This document shows, piece by piece, positions 1-8,593 of a DNA stretch of 64,000 bases (the first letter of the stretch is position 1; each line of letters begins with the position of its first letter). The position numbers were made by a program, and so were the translations under genes. The stretch comes from JALQUL01 sp040382935 (GTDB taxonomy: Bacteria > Pseudomonadota > Gammaproteobacteria > Burkholderiales > Burkholderiaceae_C). The stretch lies in NCBI GenBank assembly GCA_040382935.1, contig JBEIEP010000002.1, positions 113,656 through 177,655 of the forward strand, written 5' to 3'. Under the pieces are notes generated by a model that was not told where the DNA came from, did not search any database, and was given only the letters and a program-made list of their open reading frames with translations.

Positions 1-662
1 TTATCGGCTTTGCCTTGTGGCAGGCTGGCTGGCAGCTGCACATCCAGTAACTGGGTTTGAAAAAACAAGCGTCCATCCGCTCCTTTGTGGCCTGTGCGGT
101 TGAGTTCCAACCCGTCATCCATGTTGGCGCTTTGCGCCCCGGCCAACGCGTCAAGGCTTCGACTGGTCTGGCGGGCGTTGCGAGCCACTTCTGTTAGCCC
201 TTTTTTGTGGTTGTCCAGCTCTTCAAGCACCACCATGGGCAGGTAAATGTCGTGCTCTTGAAACTGAAACAAACACATGGGGTCGTGCATCAGTACGTTG
301 GTGTCCAGCACGAAGAGGCGTTTGGGGCCTAGGCTTCGTTTGACTGTAGGTGTCTTGCGGTGTCCCGCATGCGAACTGGGTTCAACGGGAACGGCTGGTT
401 GCATCGGTGCTTGGGCCGTTGTTGATGCCTGGGTCAAGGGTTCTACCACTGCGGCTGCCGGGACAGAGGCGCGTTTGCGCGGGGGCAGGGACGGCGGCTC
501 GAGTAGCGCGCGTGAGGGCTTAGACGATTGAGCAACAGCTAACACTGGCGTGGGCGATCGCGCACCGCCGGTGTGGTTGGGGGCGGCGGCAACGGCCTCT
601 GGGTTCAGTCTTTGACGATCAACCCGACTGGCACGTTTGCTGGGAGGCGGTGGCAGTGGCAT
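1..662 (-). CDS. PIN/PhoH-family protein, N-terminal part (gene runs off the window)
   Basis: The start codon is at 660-662 on the minus strand and the frame is open to base 1, so only the first 220 residues are visible. Residues 1-110 are rich in Pro, Ala, Ser and Lys/Arg and look disordered. From about residue 115 a PIN domain begins with LFVLDTNVLMHDP (Asp120) and continues with VVLEELDNHKKG (Glu147/Glu148, Asp150), which are the acidic metal-site positions of PIN ribonucleases. In PhoH2-type proteins such a PIN domain precedes a PhoH ATPase/helicase domain. That domain would lie outside the window, so the PhoH part is inferred from the usual gene neighbourhood. The peroxiredoxin gene lies 24 bases upstream on the same strand. 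Confidence 0.8.
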   Translation of the reverse strand, partial: MPLPPPPSKRASRVDRQRLNPEAVAAAPNHTGGARSPTPVLAVAQSSKPSRALLEPPSLPPRKRASVPAAAVVEPLTQASTTAQAPMQPAVPVEPSSHAGHRKTPTVKRSLGPKRLFVLDTNVLMHDPMCLFQFQEHDIYLPMVVLEELDNHKKGLTEVARNARQTSRSLDALAGAQSANMDDGLELNRTGHKGADGRLFFQTQLLDVQLPASLPQGKAD

Positions 663-686
663 GGGGTGTACCTTGGCGCTTTGCGT

Positions 687-1163
687 TCAGACTTTTTTCT
701 TCAATGCTTTGACCGCTTTTAATACCTCGTCCACGTGGCCGGGTACCTTTAGGCCGCGCCATTCTTCTTTGAGTATGCCGTCTGGACCAATCAAAAAAGT
801 GCTGCGCTCAATGCCTTTGACCTTTTTGCCATACATGATCTTGTTTTTGACCACGCCAAACATGTGACACATTTTTTCTTCGGTATCGGCGATCAACTCA
901 AACGGCAGTTCCAATTTTTGTTTGAAATCATCGTGGGACTTCATGTTGTCCCGTGAGACACCATACACTATGGCCCCCGCTTGGGCTATTTTTTTTTTTT
1001 TGTCGCTAAACTGCTTGGCGTGGGTGTTGCACCGGGGGGTTTTTTTTTGGGTTAAAAACACAAAAACGACCGTGCTTCCAACGTGACTGGTGTTGCTAAC
1101 TTGCAAACCGCCTGTTGCCAAGGCTTCAAATTCGGGGATGGATTTATTTACGACGATGGCCAT
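687..1163 (-). CDS. bcp: Bcp/PrxQ-type thiol peroxidase with an aberrant active-site loop
   Basis: Thioredoxin-dependent peroxiredoxin of the AhpC/TSA fold that reduces hydroperoxides in the cytosol. The start at MAIVVNKSIPEF gives 158 aa, usual for the family. The C-terminal half is well conserved (GVSRD, LIADTEEK, YGKKVKGIERSTFLIGPDG). The active-site loop reads FLTQKKTPRCNTHA where family members read close to FYPKDNTPGCTTEA. Thr42, Pro43 and the peroxidatic Cys45 remain, but the Pro at the start of the PxxxTxxC motif is Thr and the PrxQ resolving Cys five residues on is Lys50. The loop is coded between two homopolymer runs (13 and 9 identical bases on plus at 989-1001 and 1040-1048). Either the enzyme is altered or the sequence has local errors. 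Confidence 0.82.
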   Translation of the reverse strand: MAIVVNKSIPEFEALATGGLQVSNTSHVGSTVVFVFLTQKKTPRCNTHAKQFSDKKKKIAQAGAIVYGVSRDNMKSHDDFKQKLELPFELIADTEEKMCHMFGVVKNKIMYGKKVKGIERSTFLIGPDGILKEEWRGLKVPGHVDEVLKAVKALKKKV

Positions 1164-1309
1164 AGGACTAAGACTTTTGCACTGCTGCTGGTGCACCTAA
1201 GGTTTTCAATAGGCACACAAAACATGGGGTAGAAATAGCACGGTGCAACTAGGCTCCGCGAAAGGACTTATTTTACTCGGTTTTGTTGGACGCAGCCGGA
1301 CTTTGACGT

Positions 1310-1687
1310 CTAGCTTACAGACCCTATCCGCAGCGCTGCGGTCACTTTTCGTCCTTCGCCCGCCAGTATATTGAAGGTTCTACAGGCGGCCGGCGTGTCC
1401 ATGGTTTCCAAACCAATGCCTTTTTGAATCAAGCCTCGCAGCAAGCGTGCGGCCGGAAAGACCAAGGCTGAACCACTCCCAAACAAGGCAATTTCTGTGT
1501 CCAACTGGGTGACAGGTTCGAAGGCTCCTTCATCCAGCGTTGCGTCGTCTGCACTTGGCCATGGGTGCACCCCTGATTCACTGTTGACCAAAATGCTGGT
1601 GCTGTATTTTTGGCCGTTAACCATGACCCACCCAGAGCCTGTGCCGTTAATAAACACCCGCGAGAGTGTGTCAGGTTGAAACTTCAT
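1310..1687 (-). CDS. Mth938-like domain protein (DUF498 family)
   Basis: A 125-residue protein starting MKFQPDTLSR. It has the compact Mth938/Xcc1710-like alpha-beta layout: an N-terminal strand pair with GSGWVMVNGQKY, a middle segment with IALFGSGSAL, and a C-terminal Rossmann-like part ending METMDTPAACRTFNIL-type (residues GLETMDTPAACRTFNIL are visible) followed by EGRKVTAAL. Family members are soluble, of unknown biochemical role in bacteria, and related to the human NDUFAF3 assembly factor. An upstream in-frame ATG would add 12 residues, but the MKFQPD start matches the family. It sits between the peroxiredoxin gene and the divergent aminotransferase, the common Burkholderiales arrangement. 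Confidence 0.8.
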   Translation of the reverse strand: MKFQPDTLSRVFINGTGSGWVMVNGQKYSTSILVNSESGVHPWPSADDATLDEGAFEPVTQLDTEIALFGSGSALVFPAARLLRGLIQKGIGLETMDTPAACRTFNILAGEGRKVTAALRIGSVS

Positions 1688-1806
1688 ATGCAAAGTGCCT
1701 TTGTTGCAGTGCATTAAATGCACCTCATTCTGTGGTCAAATTATAGGTTTCCCACTGCGTTGAACCGCTGCGTCTTTGTTTTGCCCGCATCGTTTTTGGA
1801 GGCCCC

Positions 1807-3060
1807 GTGAAAACAATCTTGAAATCCGCCAAATTGGCCAACGTGTGTTACGACATTCGGGGCCCGATTATGGACAAAGCGCGCCAGATGGAAGAGGAGG
1901 GGCACAAAATCATCAAACTCAACATTGGCAACTTGGCGGTGTTTGGGTTTGACGCGCCAGAAGAGATTCAGCAGGACATGATTCGTAACCTGCCTAACTC
2001 GGCGGGGTACTCCGACAGCAAGGGAATTTTTGCAGCCCGCAAGGCCGTAATGCACTCCACTCAACAACAGGGTATCAAGGGCGTAACCTTAGACGACATT
2101 TACTTGGGCAACGGGGCCAGCGAGTTGATTGTTTTGGCTACCAACGCGCTGCTGGACAGTGGCGACGAGTTGTTGATCCCGGCACCCGACTACCCCTTGT
2201 GGACGGCGGCGGTGAGCTTGTCGGGCGGTACGCCGGTTCATTACATGTGTCAAGAGGACAACGGGTGGATGCCCGACGTGGCGGACATTCGGGCAAAGAT
2301 CACGCCACGCACCAAAGGGATTGTTGTGATCAACCCCAATAACCCGACCGGCGCTCTGTACAGCGACGCCCTGCTTGTAGAGTTGGTGGCTATTGCCCGT
2401 GAACACGGGCTGGTCATTTTTGCGGACGAGGTGTATGACAAGGTGTTGTACGACGGGGTACGGCATACGGCGATCGCCTCACTGAGCCAGGACGTTTTGA
2501 CCCTGACCTTTAACAGCCTGAGTAAAAGCCACCGCTCTTGCGGCTACCGGGCTGGGTGGATGGTGGTGACGGGCGACAAGCGGCCGGCCAAGGACTACAT
2601 CGAGGGGCTCAACATGCTCTCGAATATGCGCTTGTGCGCCAATGTGCCTGGGCAGTCGGCCATTCAAACGGCGCTGGGGGGTTACCAAAGCATTGGGGAC
2701 TTGGTCGCACCAGGAGGGCGCTTGCGCAGGCAACGGGATTTGGCGTACGAACTGATTACGGCAATACCGGGCGTGTCGTGTGTGAAGCCCAGTGCGGCAC
2801 TGTATATGTTTCCCAAACTAGACCCCAAGGTCTACCCCATACACGACGACCAGCAGTTTTTCTTACGAATGCTCGAAGAAACCCGTGTCATGCTGGTTCA
2901 GGGAACGGGGTTTAACTGGCCAGCGCCGGATCATTTCAGAATAGTGTTTTTGCCGCATGAAGAGGACCTGCGCGAAGCCGTAGGCCGCATCGCGCAATTC
3001 TTGGCGCGGTGCCGCAAGGAATTTGGCACCGACGGGCGTAATGAAAATTCAGAGAATTAA
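1807..3060 (+). CDS. alaA: Glutamate-pyruvate (alanine) aminotransferase, AlaA type
   Basis: Fold-type I pyridoxal-phosphate aminotransferase of 417 aa that moves the amino group from glutamate to pyruvate. Visible signatures are the substrate/cofactor loop INPNNPTGA (residues 175-183), the Asp of FADEVYDK (about 207) and the PLP lysine in NSLSKSHRSCGYRAGWM (Lys240). The stretch LRLCANVP-like (MRLCANVPGQSAIQTALGG) is typical of the AlaA/YfbQ group rather than of aspartate aminotransferases. The next gene, hom, starts 13 bases after the stop, so alaA, hom and thrC are probably co-transcribed. The extreme C-terminus is unrelated to the fold and is likely a tail. Confidence 0.9.
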   Translation: MKTILKSAKLANVCYDIRGPIMDKARQMEEEGHKIIKLNIGNLAVFGFDAPEEIQQDMIRNLPNSAGYSDSKGIFAARKAVMHSTQQQGIKGVTLDDIYLGNGASELIVLATNALLDSGDELLIPAPDYPLWTAAVSLSGGTPVHYMCQEDNGWMPDVADIRAKITPRTKGIVVINPNNPTGALYSDALLVELVAIAREHGLVIFADEVYDKVLYDGVRHTAIASLSQDVLTLTFNSLSKSHRSCGYRAGWMVVTGDKRPAKDYIEGLNMLSNMRLCANVPGQSAIQTALGGYQSIGDLVAPGGRLRRQRDLAYELITAIPGVSCVKPSAALYMFPKLDPKVYPIHDDQQFFLRMLEETRVMLVQGTGFNWPAPDHFRIVFLPHEEDLREAVGRIAQFLARCRKEFGTDGRNENSEN

Positions 3061-3073
3061 GAGAGTGGCAGTT

Positions 3074-4396
3074 ATGAAACCGATAAAAGTTGGCCTATTG
3101 GGCCTGGGGACCGTGGGCGCTGGTGTGTACCAGGTGTTGACGCGTAACCAACAAGAAATCATGCGCCGTGCGGGCTGTGCCATTGAGGTGGCCATGGTGT
3201 GCAGGCGTGATGTGGTGGCTGCACGAAGCATTGTGGGTGATGCAGTTGCCGTGACCGCCGACCCGATGGAGTTGATCAAGCACCATGATATTGACATTGT
3301 GGTCGAGCTGGTGGGAGGCGTGACACAGGCCAAAGAATGGGTTTTGCAGGCCATCGCAGCGGGCAAACATGTGGTGACCGCCAATAAAGCCTTGTTGGCA
3401 CTGCATGGAACGGAGATTTTTGCGGCAGCCGGTGAGAAGGGCGTTGCGGTTGCGTTTGAAGCAGCGGTAGCAGGTGGTATTCCTATCATTAAGGCGCTGC
3501 GTGAAGGTTTGTCGGCCAATCGCATCGAATGGGTGGCGGGCATCATCAATGGGACGACCAATTTTATTTTGTCTGAGATGCGTGACAAGGGCTTGGACTT
3601 TGGAGCCGTTTTGGCACAGGCCCAGCAACTGGGCTATGCCGAGGCCGACCCCACGTTTGACATTGAAGGTGTGGATGCCGCACACAAAGTAACCTTGATG
3701 AGCGCGATTGCCTTTGGCGTGCCGGTTCAGTTTGACAAGGCCCACATAGAGGGCATATCGGCGCTTTCTGCCACCGATATCCGCTATGCCGAGGACATGG
3801 GTTACAGAATCAAACTGCTGGGCATTACCAAACGCCGCGAAAATGGCATTGAGCTGCGCGTGCACCCCTGCCTGGTACCGGCCAAGCGGTTGATTGCCAA
3901 TGTGGAAGGGGCTATGAATGCCGTGATGGTGCAGGGCGACGCGGTAGGCACGACGCTGTACTACGGCAAAGGGGCAGGGGCAGAGCCCACGGCCAGCGCA
4001 GTGATTGCCGACTTGGTGGATATCGTACGCCTACGCACCGCAGACCCCCACCACCATGTGCCTTACCTGGCGTTTCAGTCCCATGCCTTGGGGAACGAAT
4101 CGGTGCTGCCCATGGCAGAGGTGGTGACCAGCTATTACCTGCGCTTAACCGTGGCCGACCAACCCGGCGTTTTGGCGACGGTGGCAACCATCTTGGCCCG
4201 CCACAACGTGAGCATTGACGCGCTACGCCAACGACAAGCCGACGAAGCCGGTGCCCCAGAGACGGCGCAGACCGATCTGGTGCTGCTCACCCACGACTGC
4301 ACAGAGGCACAGATGCAATCGGCCTTGGCCGACGTTCAATCACTTCCCACCGTGTTGGCCAAGGTGGTGATGATTCGCAAAGAGGAGTTGGTGTGA
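3074..4396 (+). CDS. hom: Homoserine dehydrogenase
   Basis: Reduces aspartate 4-semialdehyde to homoserine with NAD(P)H, the branch step to threonine and methionine. The 440-aa form has an N-terminal Rossmann domain with GLGTVG (residues 10-15), the central dehydrogenase segment VTANKALLA, INGTTNFIL and AEADPTFDIEG, and a C-terminal ACT domain starting near RLTVADQPGVLATVA that normally gives threonine feedback inhibition. The start at 3074 (MKPIKVGLLG) is chosen because the Rossmann strand begins there; an ATG at 3023 in the same frame lies inside alaA. The TGA stop shares its A with the thrC ATG, a sign of translational coupling. Confidence 0.95.
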   Translation: MKPIKVGLLGLGTVGAGVYQVLTRNQQEIMRRAGCAIEVAMVCRRDVVAARSIVGDAVAVTADPMELIKHHDIDIVVELVGGVTQAKEWVLQAIAAGKHVVTANKALLALHGTEIFAAAGEKGVAVAFEAAVAGGIPIIKALREGLSANRIEWVAGIINGTTNFILSEMRDKGLDFGAVLAQAQQLGYAEADPTFDIEGVDAAHKVTLMSAIAFGVPVQFDKAHIEGISALSATDIRYAEDMGYRIKLLGITKRRENGIELRVHPCLVPAKRLIANVEGAMNAVMVQGDAVGTTLYYGKGAGAEPTASAVIADLVDIVRLRTADPHHHVPYLAFQSHALGNESVLPMAEVVTSYYLRLTVADQPGVLATVATILARHNVSIDALRQRQADEAGAPETAQTDLVLLTHDCTEAQMQSALADVQSLPTVLAKVVMIRKEELV

Positions 4397-5838
4397 TGCG
4401 CTACATCTCAACCCGGGGCGACCTGACCGAGCGGCGGTTTTGCGATATCTTGTTAGAAGGTTTGGCGCCCGATGGGGGCCTGTACATGCCCGTGCGTTAC
4501 CCGGTGCTGGACGCGGCAGGCTTGGCCTCGCTTCGACAGACCTGGAGCGAAGAGGGCTACAGTGGACTGGCCTTTGCGTTGCTGTCGATGTACATTGACG
4601 ACATTCCGGCCGATCACCTTAAAGCCCTTTGTGCCAAAACCTACACCCCAGCCGTTTTTGGCACGACAGCGATTGTCCCTGTACGAAGAACCCAGGATGG
4701 TTTGTGGATTGAAGCTTTGTCCAACGGCCCCACGCTGGCCTTCAAAGACATGGCCATGCAATTGCTGGGGCATTTGTTCGAGTACGAATTAGCCAGGCGC
4801 GGCCAGACGCTCAACATTTTGGGGGCCACCAGTGGCGATACCGGCAGTGCCGCAGAGTACGCGATGCGGGGCAAAAAAGGGATTCGGGTGTTTATGACCT
4901 CGCCTGCCGACCGTATGAGCCCCTTCCAACAGGCCCAGATGTTCAGCCTCATGGACGAGAACATTGTGAATATCGCCATTGAGGGTGTTTTTGACGACTG
5001 CCAGGACATGGTGAAGGCCGTATCCAACGACTTGGCGTTCAAGCGCCACTACCAAATTGGCACGGTCAATTCCATCAACTGGGCAAGGTTGCTGGCGCAG
5101 GTGGTGTATTACTTTGCGGGGTACTTCCAGGTCACCACCAGCGATTCTGAACCGGTCAATTTTGTGGTGCCGTCTGGCAATTTTGGCAATGTGTGTGCGG
5201 GCCACGTGGCCCGGCAAATGGGTTTGCCCATCGCCAAGCTGGTGGTGGCTACCAATGAAAACGACGTGTTGGATGAGTTTTTCAAAACCGGCGTGTACCG
5301 GGTGCGTACCAGTGCCGACACCTTTGAAACGTCCAGCCCGTCTATGGATATTTCCAAGGCGTCCAACTTTGAACGCTTTATTTTTGACCTGCTGGGGCGT
5401 GATGGGGACGCCGTGGCCGACCTGTTTGGGGCGCAGATTTCCAAGGCAGGGCAATTCGATTTAAGTGGTCACGACGAATGGGGCAAAGCAGCGTCTACCT
5501 TTGGGTTTTGCAGTGGCGCCAGCAACCATGCGTCCCGCCTGGCCACTATTGCCCAAACTCACACCATGGGCGACGGCTTGATAGACCCCCATACCGCCGA
5601 CGCGGTGTGTGTCGCGCGCCAACTGCGTGCGCTGGGCCAGTTAGGCAGTGGCGCTACCGTGGTGCTGGAAACAGCGCTACCGGTCAAGTTTGCAGAAACC
5701 ATTCTGGAAGCGGTTAACCAGCAACCGGGCAGACCCGCGCATCTAGACGGCATTGAGGCCCTGCCCAAACGGGTGCTGCGTATGGCACCTGACCTGGCGC
5801 AACTCAAATCTTTAATCGTTACGCTTTGCACGGCCTAA
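4396..5838 (+). CDS. thrC: Threonine synthase
   Basis: Pyridoxal-phosphate enzyme converting O-phosphohomoserine to threonine, last step of the pathway begun by hom. The 480-aa length and the N-terminus MRYISTRGD match the long (class I) threonine synthases. The PLP lysine is Lys117 in SNGPTLAFKDMAMQ, followed by ATSGDTGSAAEYA and the phosphate-binding VPSGNFGNVCAG. The ATG overlaps the hom stop by one base. A GTG one codon earlier is in frame, but the ATG is preferred. moeA follows after three bases, so the run hom-thrC-moeA-moaD is likely one transcript. Confidence 0.95.
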   Translation: MRYISTRGDLTERRFCDILLEGLAPDGGLYMPVRYPVLDAAGLASLRQTWSEEGYSGLAFALLSMYIDDIPADHLKALCAKTYTPAVFGTTAIVPVRRTQDGLWIEALSNGPTLAFKDMAMQLLGHLFEYELARRGQTLNILGATSGDTGSAAEYAMRGKKGIRVFMTSPADRMSPFQQAQMFSLMDENIVNIAIEGVFDDCQDMVKAVSNDLAFKRHYQIGTVNSINWARLLAQVVYYFAGYFQVTTSDSEPVNFVVPSGNFGNVCAGHVARQMGLPIAKLVVATNENDVLDEFFKTGVYRVRTSADTFETSSPSMDISKASNFERFIFDLLGRDGDAVADLFGAQISKAGQFDLSGHDEWGKAASTFGFCSGASNHASRLATIAQTHTMGDGLIDPHTADAVCVARQLRALGQLGSGATVVLETALPVKFAETILEAVNQQPGRPAHLDGIEALPKRVLRMAPDLAQLKSLIVTLCTA

Positions 5839-5841
5839 GCC

Positions 5842-7110
5842 ATGCAAAGCCGTGGTGCCCCCGCTCCGCTAATGCCTTTGGCTGAGGCATTGGCCGCACT
5901 TTTGGCCCACGCCAAGCCCTTGGGACGCGTTGAACGGGTGGCGACTTTTGACGCCGATGGCCGTGTGTTGGCCTCTGATGTGGTCTCTAACCTGGATGTT
6001 CCCGCCTTTGACAACAGCGCGATGGACGGTTATGCGCTGCGCTTTGCCGATGTGCAACCAGAGGTGGATTTGCCCGTTACCCAAAGAGTGGCCGCTGGAA
6101 GCACTGCACAGCCCTTGGTGGCCGGGCAAGCCGCACGCATTTTTACAGGTGCGCCCCTCCCACCAGGCGCAGATACGGTGGTGATGCAAGAGGACTGCGA
6201 GGTGCAAAGCTCTTTAGAGCCAGGGGCCTTTCCCACCCTGCGGGTAAGAGGCAAGGCGCAGGCTGGCCAATGGGTAAGGGCCAGAGGCGACGACGTAAAG
6301 GCCGGTCAGCGGGTGCTGCAAGCGGGTGACCGTTTGGGCCCCGCACAGTTGGGGCTGGCCGCTAGCTTGGGTCTGGCGCATTTAGAGGTGAGTCAGCGGC
6401 CCAAAGTGGCCTTGTTTTCAACGGGCGATGAATTGGTGATGCCCGGTGAGTGCGCGCCAGAAAATTTGCCAGCGGGTGCCATCTTCAACTCCAACCGGTT
6501 TTTTTTGCGCCAGCTGCTGCAAAGGCTTGGGGCCACGGTACAAGACATGGGCATAGTGCCCGATAACCGGGCAGCCACCGAAACGGCTTTGCGGCAGGCC
6601 GCGCAACACAACGATTTAATCCTGACCAGTGGCGGCGTCTCGGTGGGCGAGGAAGACCATATCAAACCTGCGGTGTCTACGCTGGGCCAACTGGATTTGT
6701 GGCAAATTGCAATCAAGCCGGGCAAGCCGTTTGCCTATGGCATGGTGCGGCGTGACAACGCCACCGCGCCTTGCCACTTTATCGGTTTGCCCGGAAATCC
6801 GGTCTCCAGTTTTGTGACCTTTTTGCTATTGGTACGACCCTTTGTATCGGCCCTGCAAGGCCTTACGCACCACGCCCCCCGCGCCCTGACGGGTATCGCC
6901 AATTTTGATTGGCCCAAGGCCGATAAGCGCCAGGAGTTTTTGCGGGCCAGGTTGAATGACCAGGGCCTGCTCGATTTGTTTCCCAACCAAAGCTCGGGCG
7001 TGTTGACCTCACTGGTTTGGGGCAATGTCTTGATCGACAATCCACCGGCCCGTACCATCGCCAAAGGGGATACGGTACGGTTTTATTCCATAGCCGATTT
7101 ACTCGCATGA
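5842..7110 (+). CDS. moeA: Molybdopterin molybdotransferase MoeA
   Basis: Inserts molybdate into adenylated molybdopterin to make the molybdenum cofactor. The 422-aa protein shows the MoeA domain order: an N-terminal segment with PAFDNSAMDGYALR, the domain with RIFTGAPLPPGADTVVMQE, the MoCF/MPT-binding domain with FSTGDELV, FNSNRF and LTSGGVSVGEEDH, and the loop FIGLPGNPVSSFV. Coupling to thrC (three-base gap) and moaD (four-base overlap) places cofactor synthesis in the threonine operon, an order common in Burkholderiales. Confidence 0.95.
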   Translation: MQSRGAPAPLMPLAEALAALLAHAKPLGRVERVATFDADGRVLASDVVSNLDVPAFDNSAMDGYALRFADVQPEVDLPVTQRVAAGSTAQPLVAGQAARIFTGAPLPPGADTVVMQEDCEVQSSLEPGAFPTLRVRGKAQAGQWVRARGDDVKAGQRVLQAGDRLGPAQLGLAASLGLAHLEVSQRPKVALFSTGDELVMPGECAPENLPAGAIFNSNRFFLRQLLQRLGATVQDMGIVPDNRAATETALRQAAQHNDLILTSGGVSVGEEDHIKPAVSTLGQLDLWQIAIKPGKPFAYGMVRRDNATAPCHFIGLPGNPVSSFVTFLLLVRPFVSALQGLTHHAPRALTGIANFDWPKADKRQEFLRARLNDQGLLDLFPNQSSGVLTSLVWGNVLIDNPPARTIAKGDTVRFYSIADLLA

Positions 7111-7361
7111 ACACCCACCATATTCGGTACTTTGCCTCGATTCGAGAGCTGCTGGGGCGTGACCAGGAGCAGGTCACCACCCAGGCCGCCACCATCGGGC
7201 AACTTCGGGATGAACTGGTCGCCAGAGGCGAACCCTACGCCAGCGCGTTGGCCAAGGGCAGGGCGGTGCGAGCCGCCGTGAACCAGGTGATGGCCCAAGA
7301 CGACACCGCGCTCACCGCCGACGCTGAAGTCGCATTTTTCCCGCCCGTGACCGGGGGGTAA
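7107..7361 (+). CDS. moaD: Molybdopterin synthase small subunit MoaD
   Basis: Ubiquitin-like sulfur carrier of 84 aa that works with MoaE to put the dithiolene sulfurs into molybdopterin. It starts MNTHHIRYFASIRELLG and ends with the essential Gly-Gly (FFPPVTGG), the site of adenylation and thiocarboxylation. Its ATG overlaps the moeA TGA, so translation is coupled. The partner gene moaE is normally the next gene but here lies 1.2 kb downstream, beyond a dapA-family gene on the opposite strand. Confidence 0.93.
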   Translation: MNTHHIRYFASIRELLGRDQEQVTTQAATIGQLRDELVARGEPYASALAKGRAVRAAVNQVMAQDDTALTADAEVAFFPPVTGG

Positions 7362-7378
7362 GGTTTTTGGCAGGTTTT

Positions 7379-8263
7379 CTAGGCCAAAGTCACGGCCTGT
7401 AGCGGCGCTCTAAGCACGTTTTGTATCCGCCCCTGTGCGGCCAAAGCGGCTTTAACGGGTGCAGGATTGGGGGCTGAAAAAGCCTGCTCTATCCAAGGCA
7501 CCAAGGGCAGCCATTGGGCAAGAGCGCCCGCGTGGTCACCCGTGCGCAGCTTGTCCAAAATGGCAACAAAGTCCTCCGTGTGCAGGTGGGCACTGGCACA
7601 AATGCCCCCTCTACTGCCCTGCGCCACCGACGAGAACAGTTGCAAATCCTCACCCGCCAGCACCGCCAGTTGGTTGTGCCTGATCAGGGCCAGGGTTTTG
7701 CCAAGATCGCCGCCGCAATCCTTGATCGCGTGGATATTTGGGTGTTGGGCCAAGGTCAACAGCGTGTCACGTTCAATGACCACGCCCGTTCGGTAGGGAA
7801 TGTCGTACACCACCAAAGGGTGGTGGCTGGCGTCCGCAAGGCGTCTAAACCAATCCAGTAAACCCGCCTGTGAGGGGCGTATCCCGGCTGGGGCGCTGAC
7901 CAACACCCCAGAAAGTGGCCGCTCGTTGAGTGCCACCAGCCCATTCAGTGCCGCGCTAAGAGAATAATTGGGCAGCCCGGCGATGACCTGTTTGCCAGAG
8001 GCGATTGCCGCCTGTAACGCCAAGTCAAGGGCTTGCAGTTGCTCTGTTGCGCTAAGCGATGAAGGCTCTCCCGTCGTGCCGTTAACGACCAGTCCTGCAA
8101 TACCCGTTTTGCAGTAATGGTTCAACAGTCCCTGCAGGGCCTGTGTATCGACGCTGCCGTCGGGTTGAAACGGCGTAATCAAGGGTATCCACAGCCCTGA
8201 AAAATCAACCGGTTGCTCTCGGTGGTGTCGTTGATTCATAGGGTGGGTTTGAGGGATTGACAT
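7379..8263 (-). CDS. dapA: DapA-family Schiff-base aldolase (dihydrodipicolinate synthase-like)
   Basis: (beta/alpha)8 class I aldolase-type enzyme of 294 aa. DapA condenses pyruvate with aspartate semialdehyde. Visible DapA positions are Thr63-Thr64 in NGTTGEPSS, Tyr153 and Arg158 in YDIPYRTG, and the Schiff-base Lys181 in AIKDCGG. The usual PYYxxPSQ segment reads APAGIRPSQ here (about residues 124-132), so the tyrosine completing the Thr-Tyr-Tyr proton relay of DapA is missing. Substrate may therefore differ, and the symbol is a family assignment. The start at 8263 is preceded by GGAG; upstream in-frame codons exist but lack this. The gene is convergent with moaD (17-base gap) and breaks the moaD-moaE pair. 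Confidence 0.78.
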   Translation of the reverse strand: MSIPQTHPMNQRHHREQPVDFSGLWIPLITPFQPDGSVDTQALQGLLNHYCKTGIAGLVVNGTTGEPSSLSATEQLQALDLALQAAIASGKQVIAGLPNYSLSAALNGLVALNERPLSGVLVSAPAGIRPSQAGLLDWFRRLADASHHPLVVYDIPYRTGVVIERDTLLTLAQHPNIHAIKDCGGDLGKTLALIRHNQLAVLAGEDLQLFSSVAQGSRGGICASAHLHTEDFVAILDKLRTGDHAGALAQWLPLVPWIEQAFSAPNPAPVKAALAAQGRIQNVLRAPLQAVTLA

Positions 8264-8342
8264 GACAGACTCCTTTTTTGCAAAAGACCACAAAGGAAAC
8301 CGTAGGTCAAAGGAGCGAAGGGGGAGGGTGGCCGCATCAGGG

Positions 8343-8411
8343 CTTGGGTCCGTTCCGTCGCTCATCTGACGACGGAACCCAAAGCTCCGGTCAGATGAGC
8401 TTTGGTTTTTT
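8343..8411 (+). promoter_or_regulatory. Attenuator-like element: hairpin, terminator and 11-bp alternative pairing
   Basis: Read on plus, hairpin 1 pairs 8354-8360 with 8370-8376 and, past a 4-base bulge, 8344-8349 with 8377-8382. Hairpin 2 is a perfect 9-bp stem (8379-8387 with 8397-8405) followed by six T (8406-8411), a rho-independent terminator. The 11 bases 8360-8370, mostly the loop of hairpin 1, are exactly complementary to 8390-8400, which contain the 3' arm of hairpin 2, so the terminator and an antiterminator pairing exclude each other. moaE starts 182 bases downstream. No known riboswitch class was recognised. On minus there is no T-run. Confidence 0.6.
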
Positions 8412-8593
8412 CGATTTGGCGACCGACCCACAGGCATGGCACCGCCCCAAAGACTGGGCCGGTTGCGCGTAGAGCATGCGTATGATCACCATGCCGTTAT
8501 GGTAACCCAAACGCGGTGGGGGCTGCGTGGCGCCAGAGTCAACAGTGGCGTTGGAATCAATAGGGAACATTCCTTCATGCGAAAATGAGGCGT

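Noticed and set aside
8264..8437. N-terminal extension of the DapA-like protein
   Set aside because: It reads through the attenuator-like element and lacks similarity; GGAG precedes the start at 8263.
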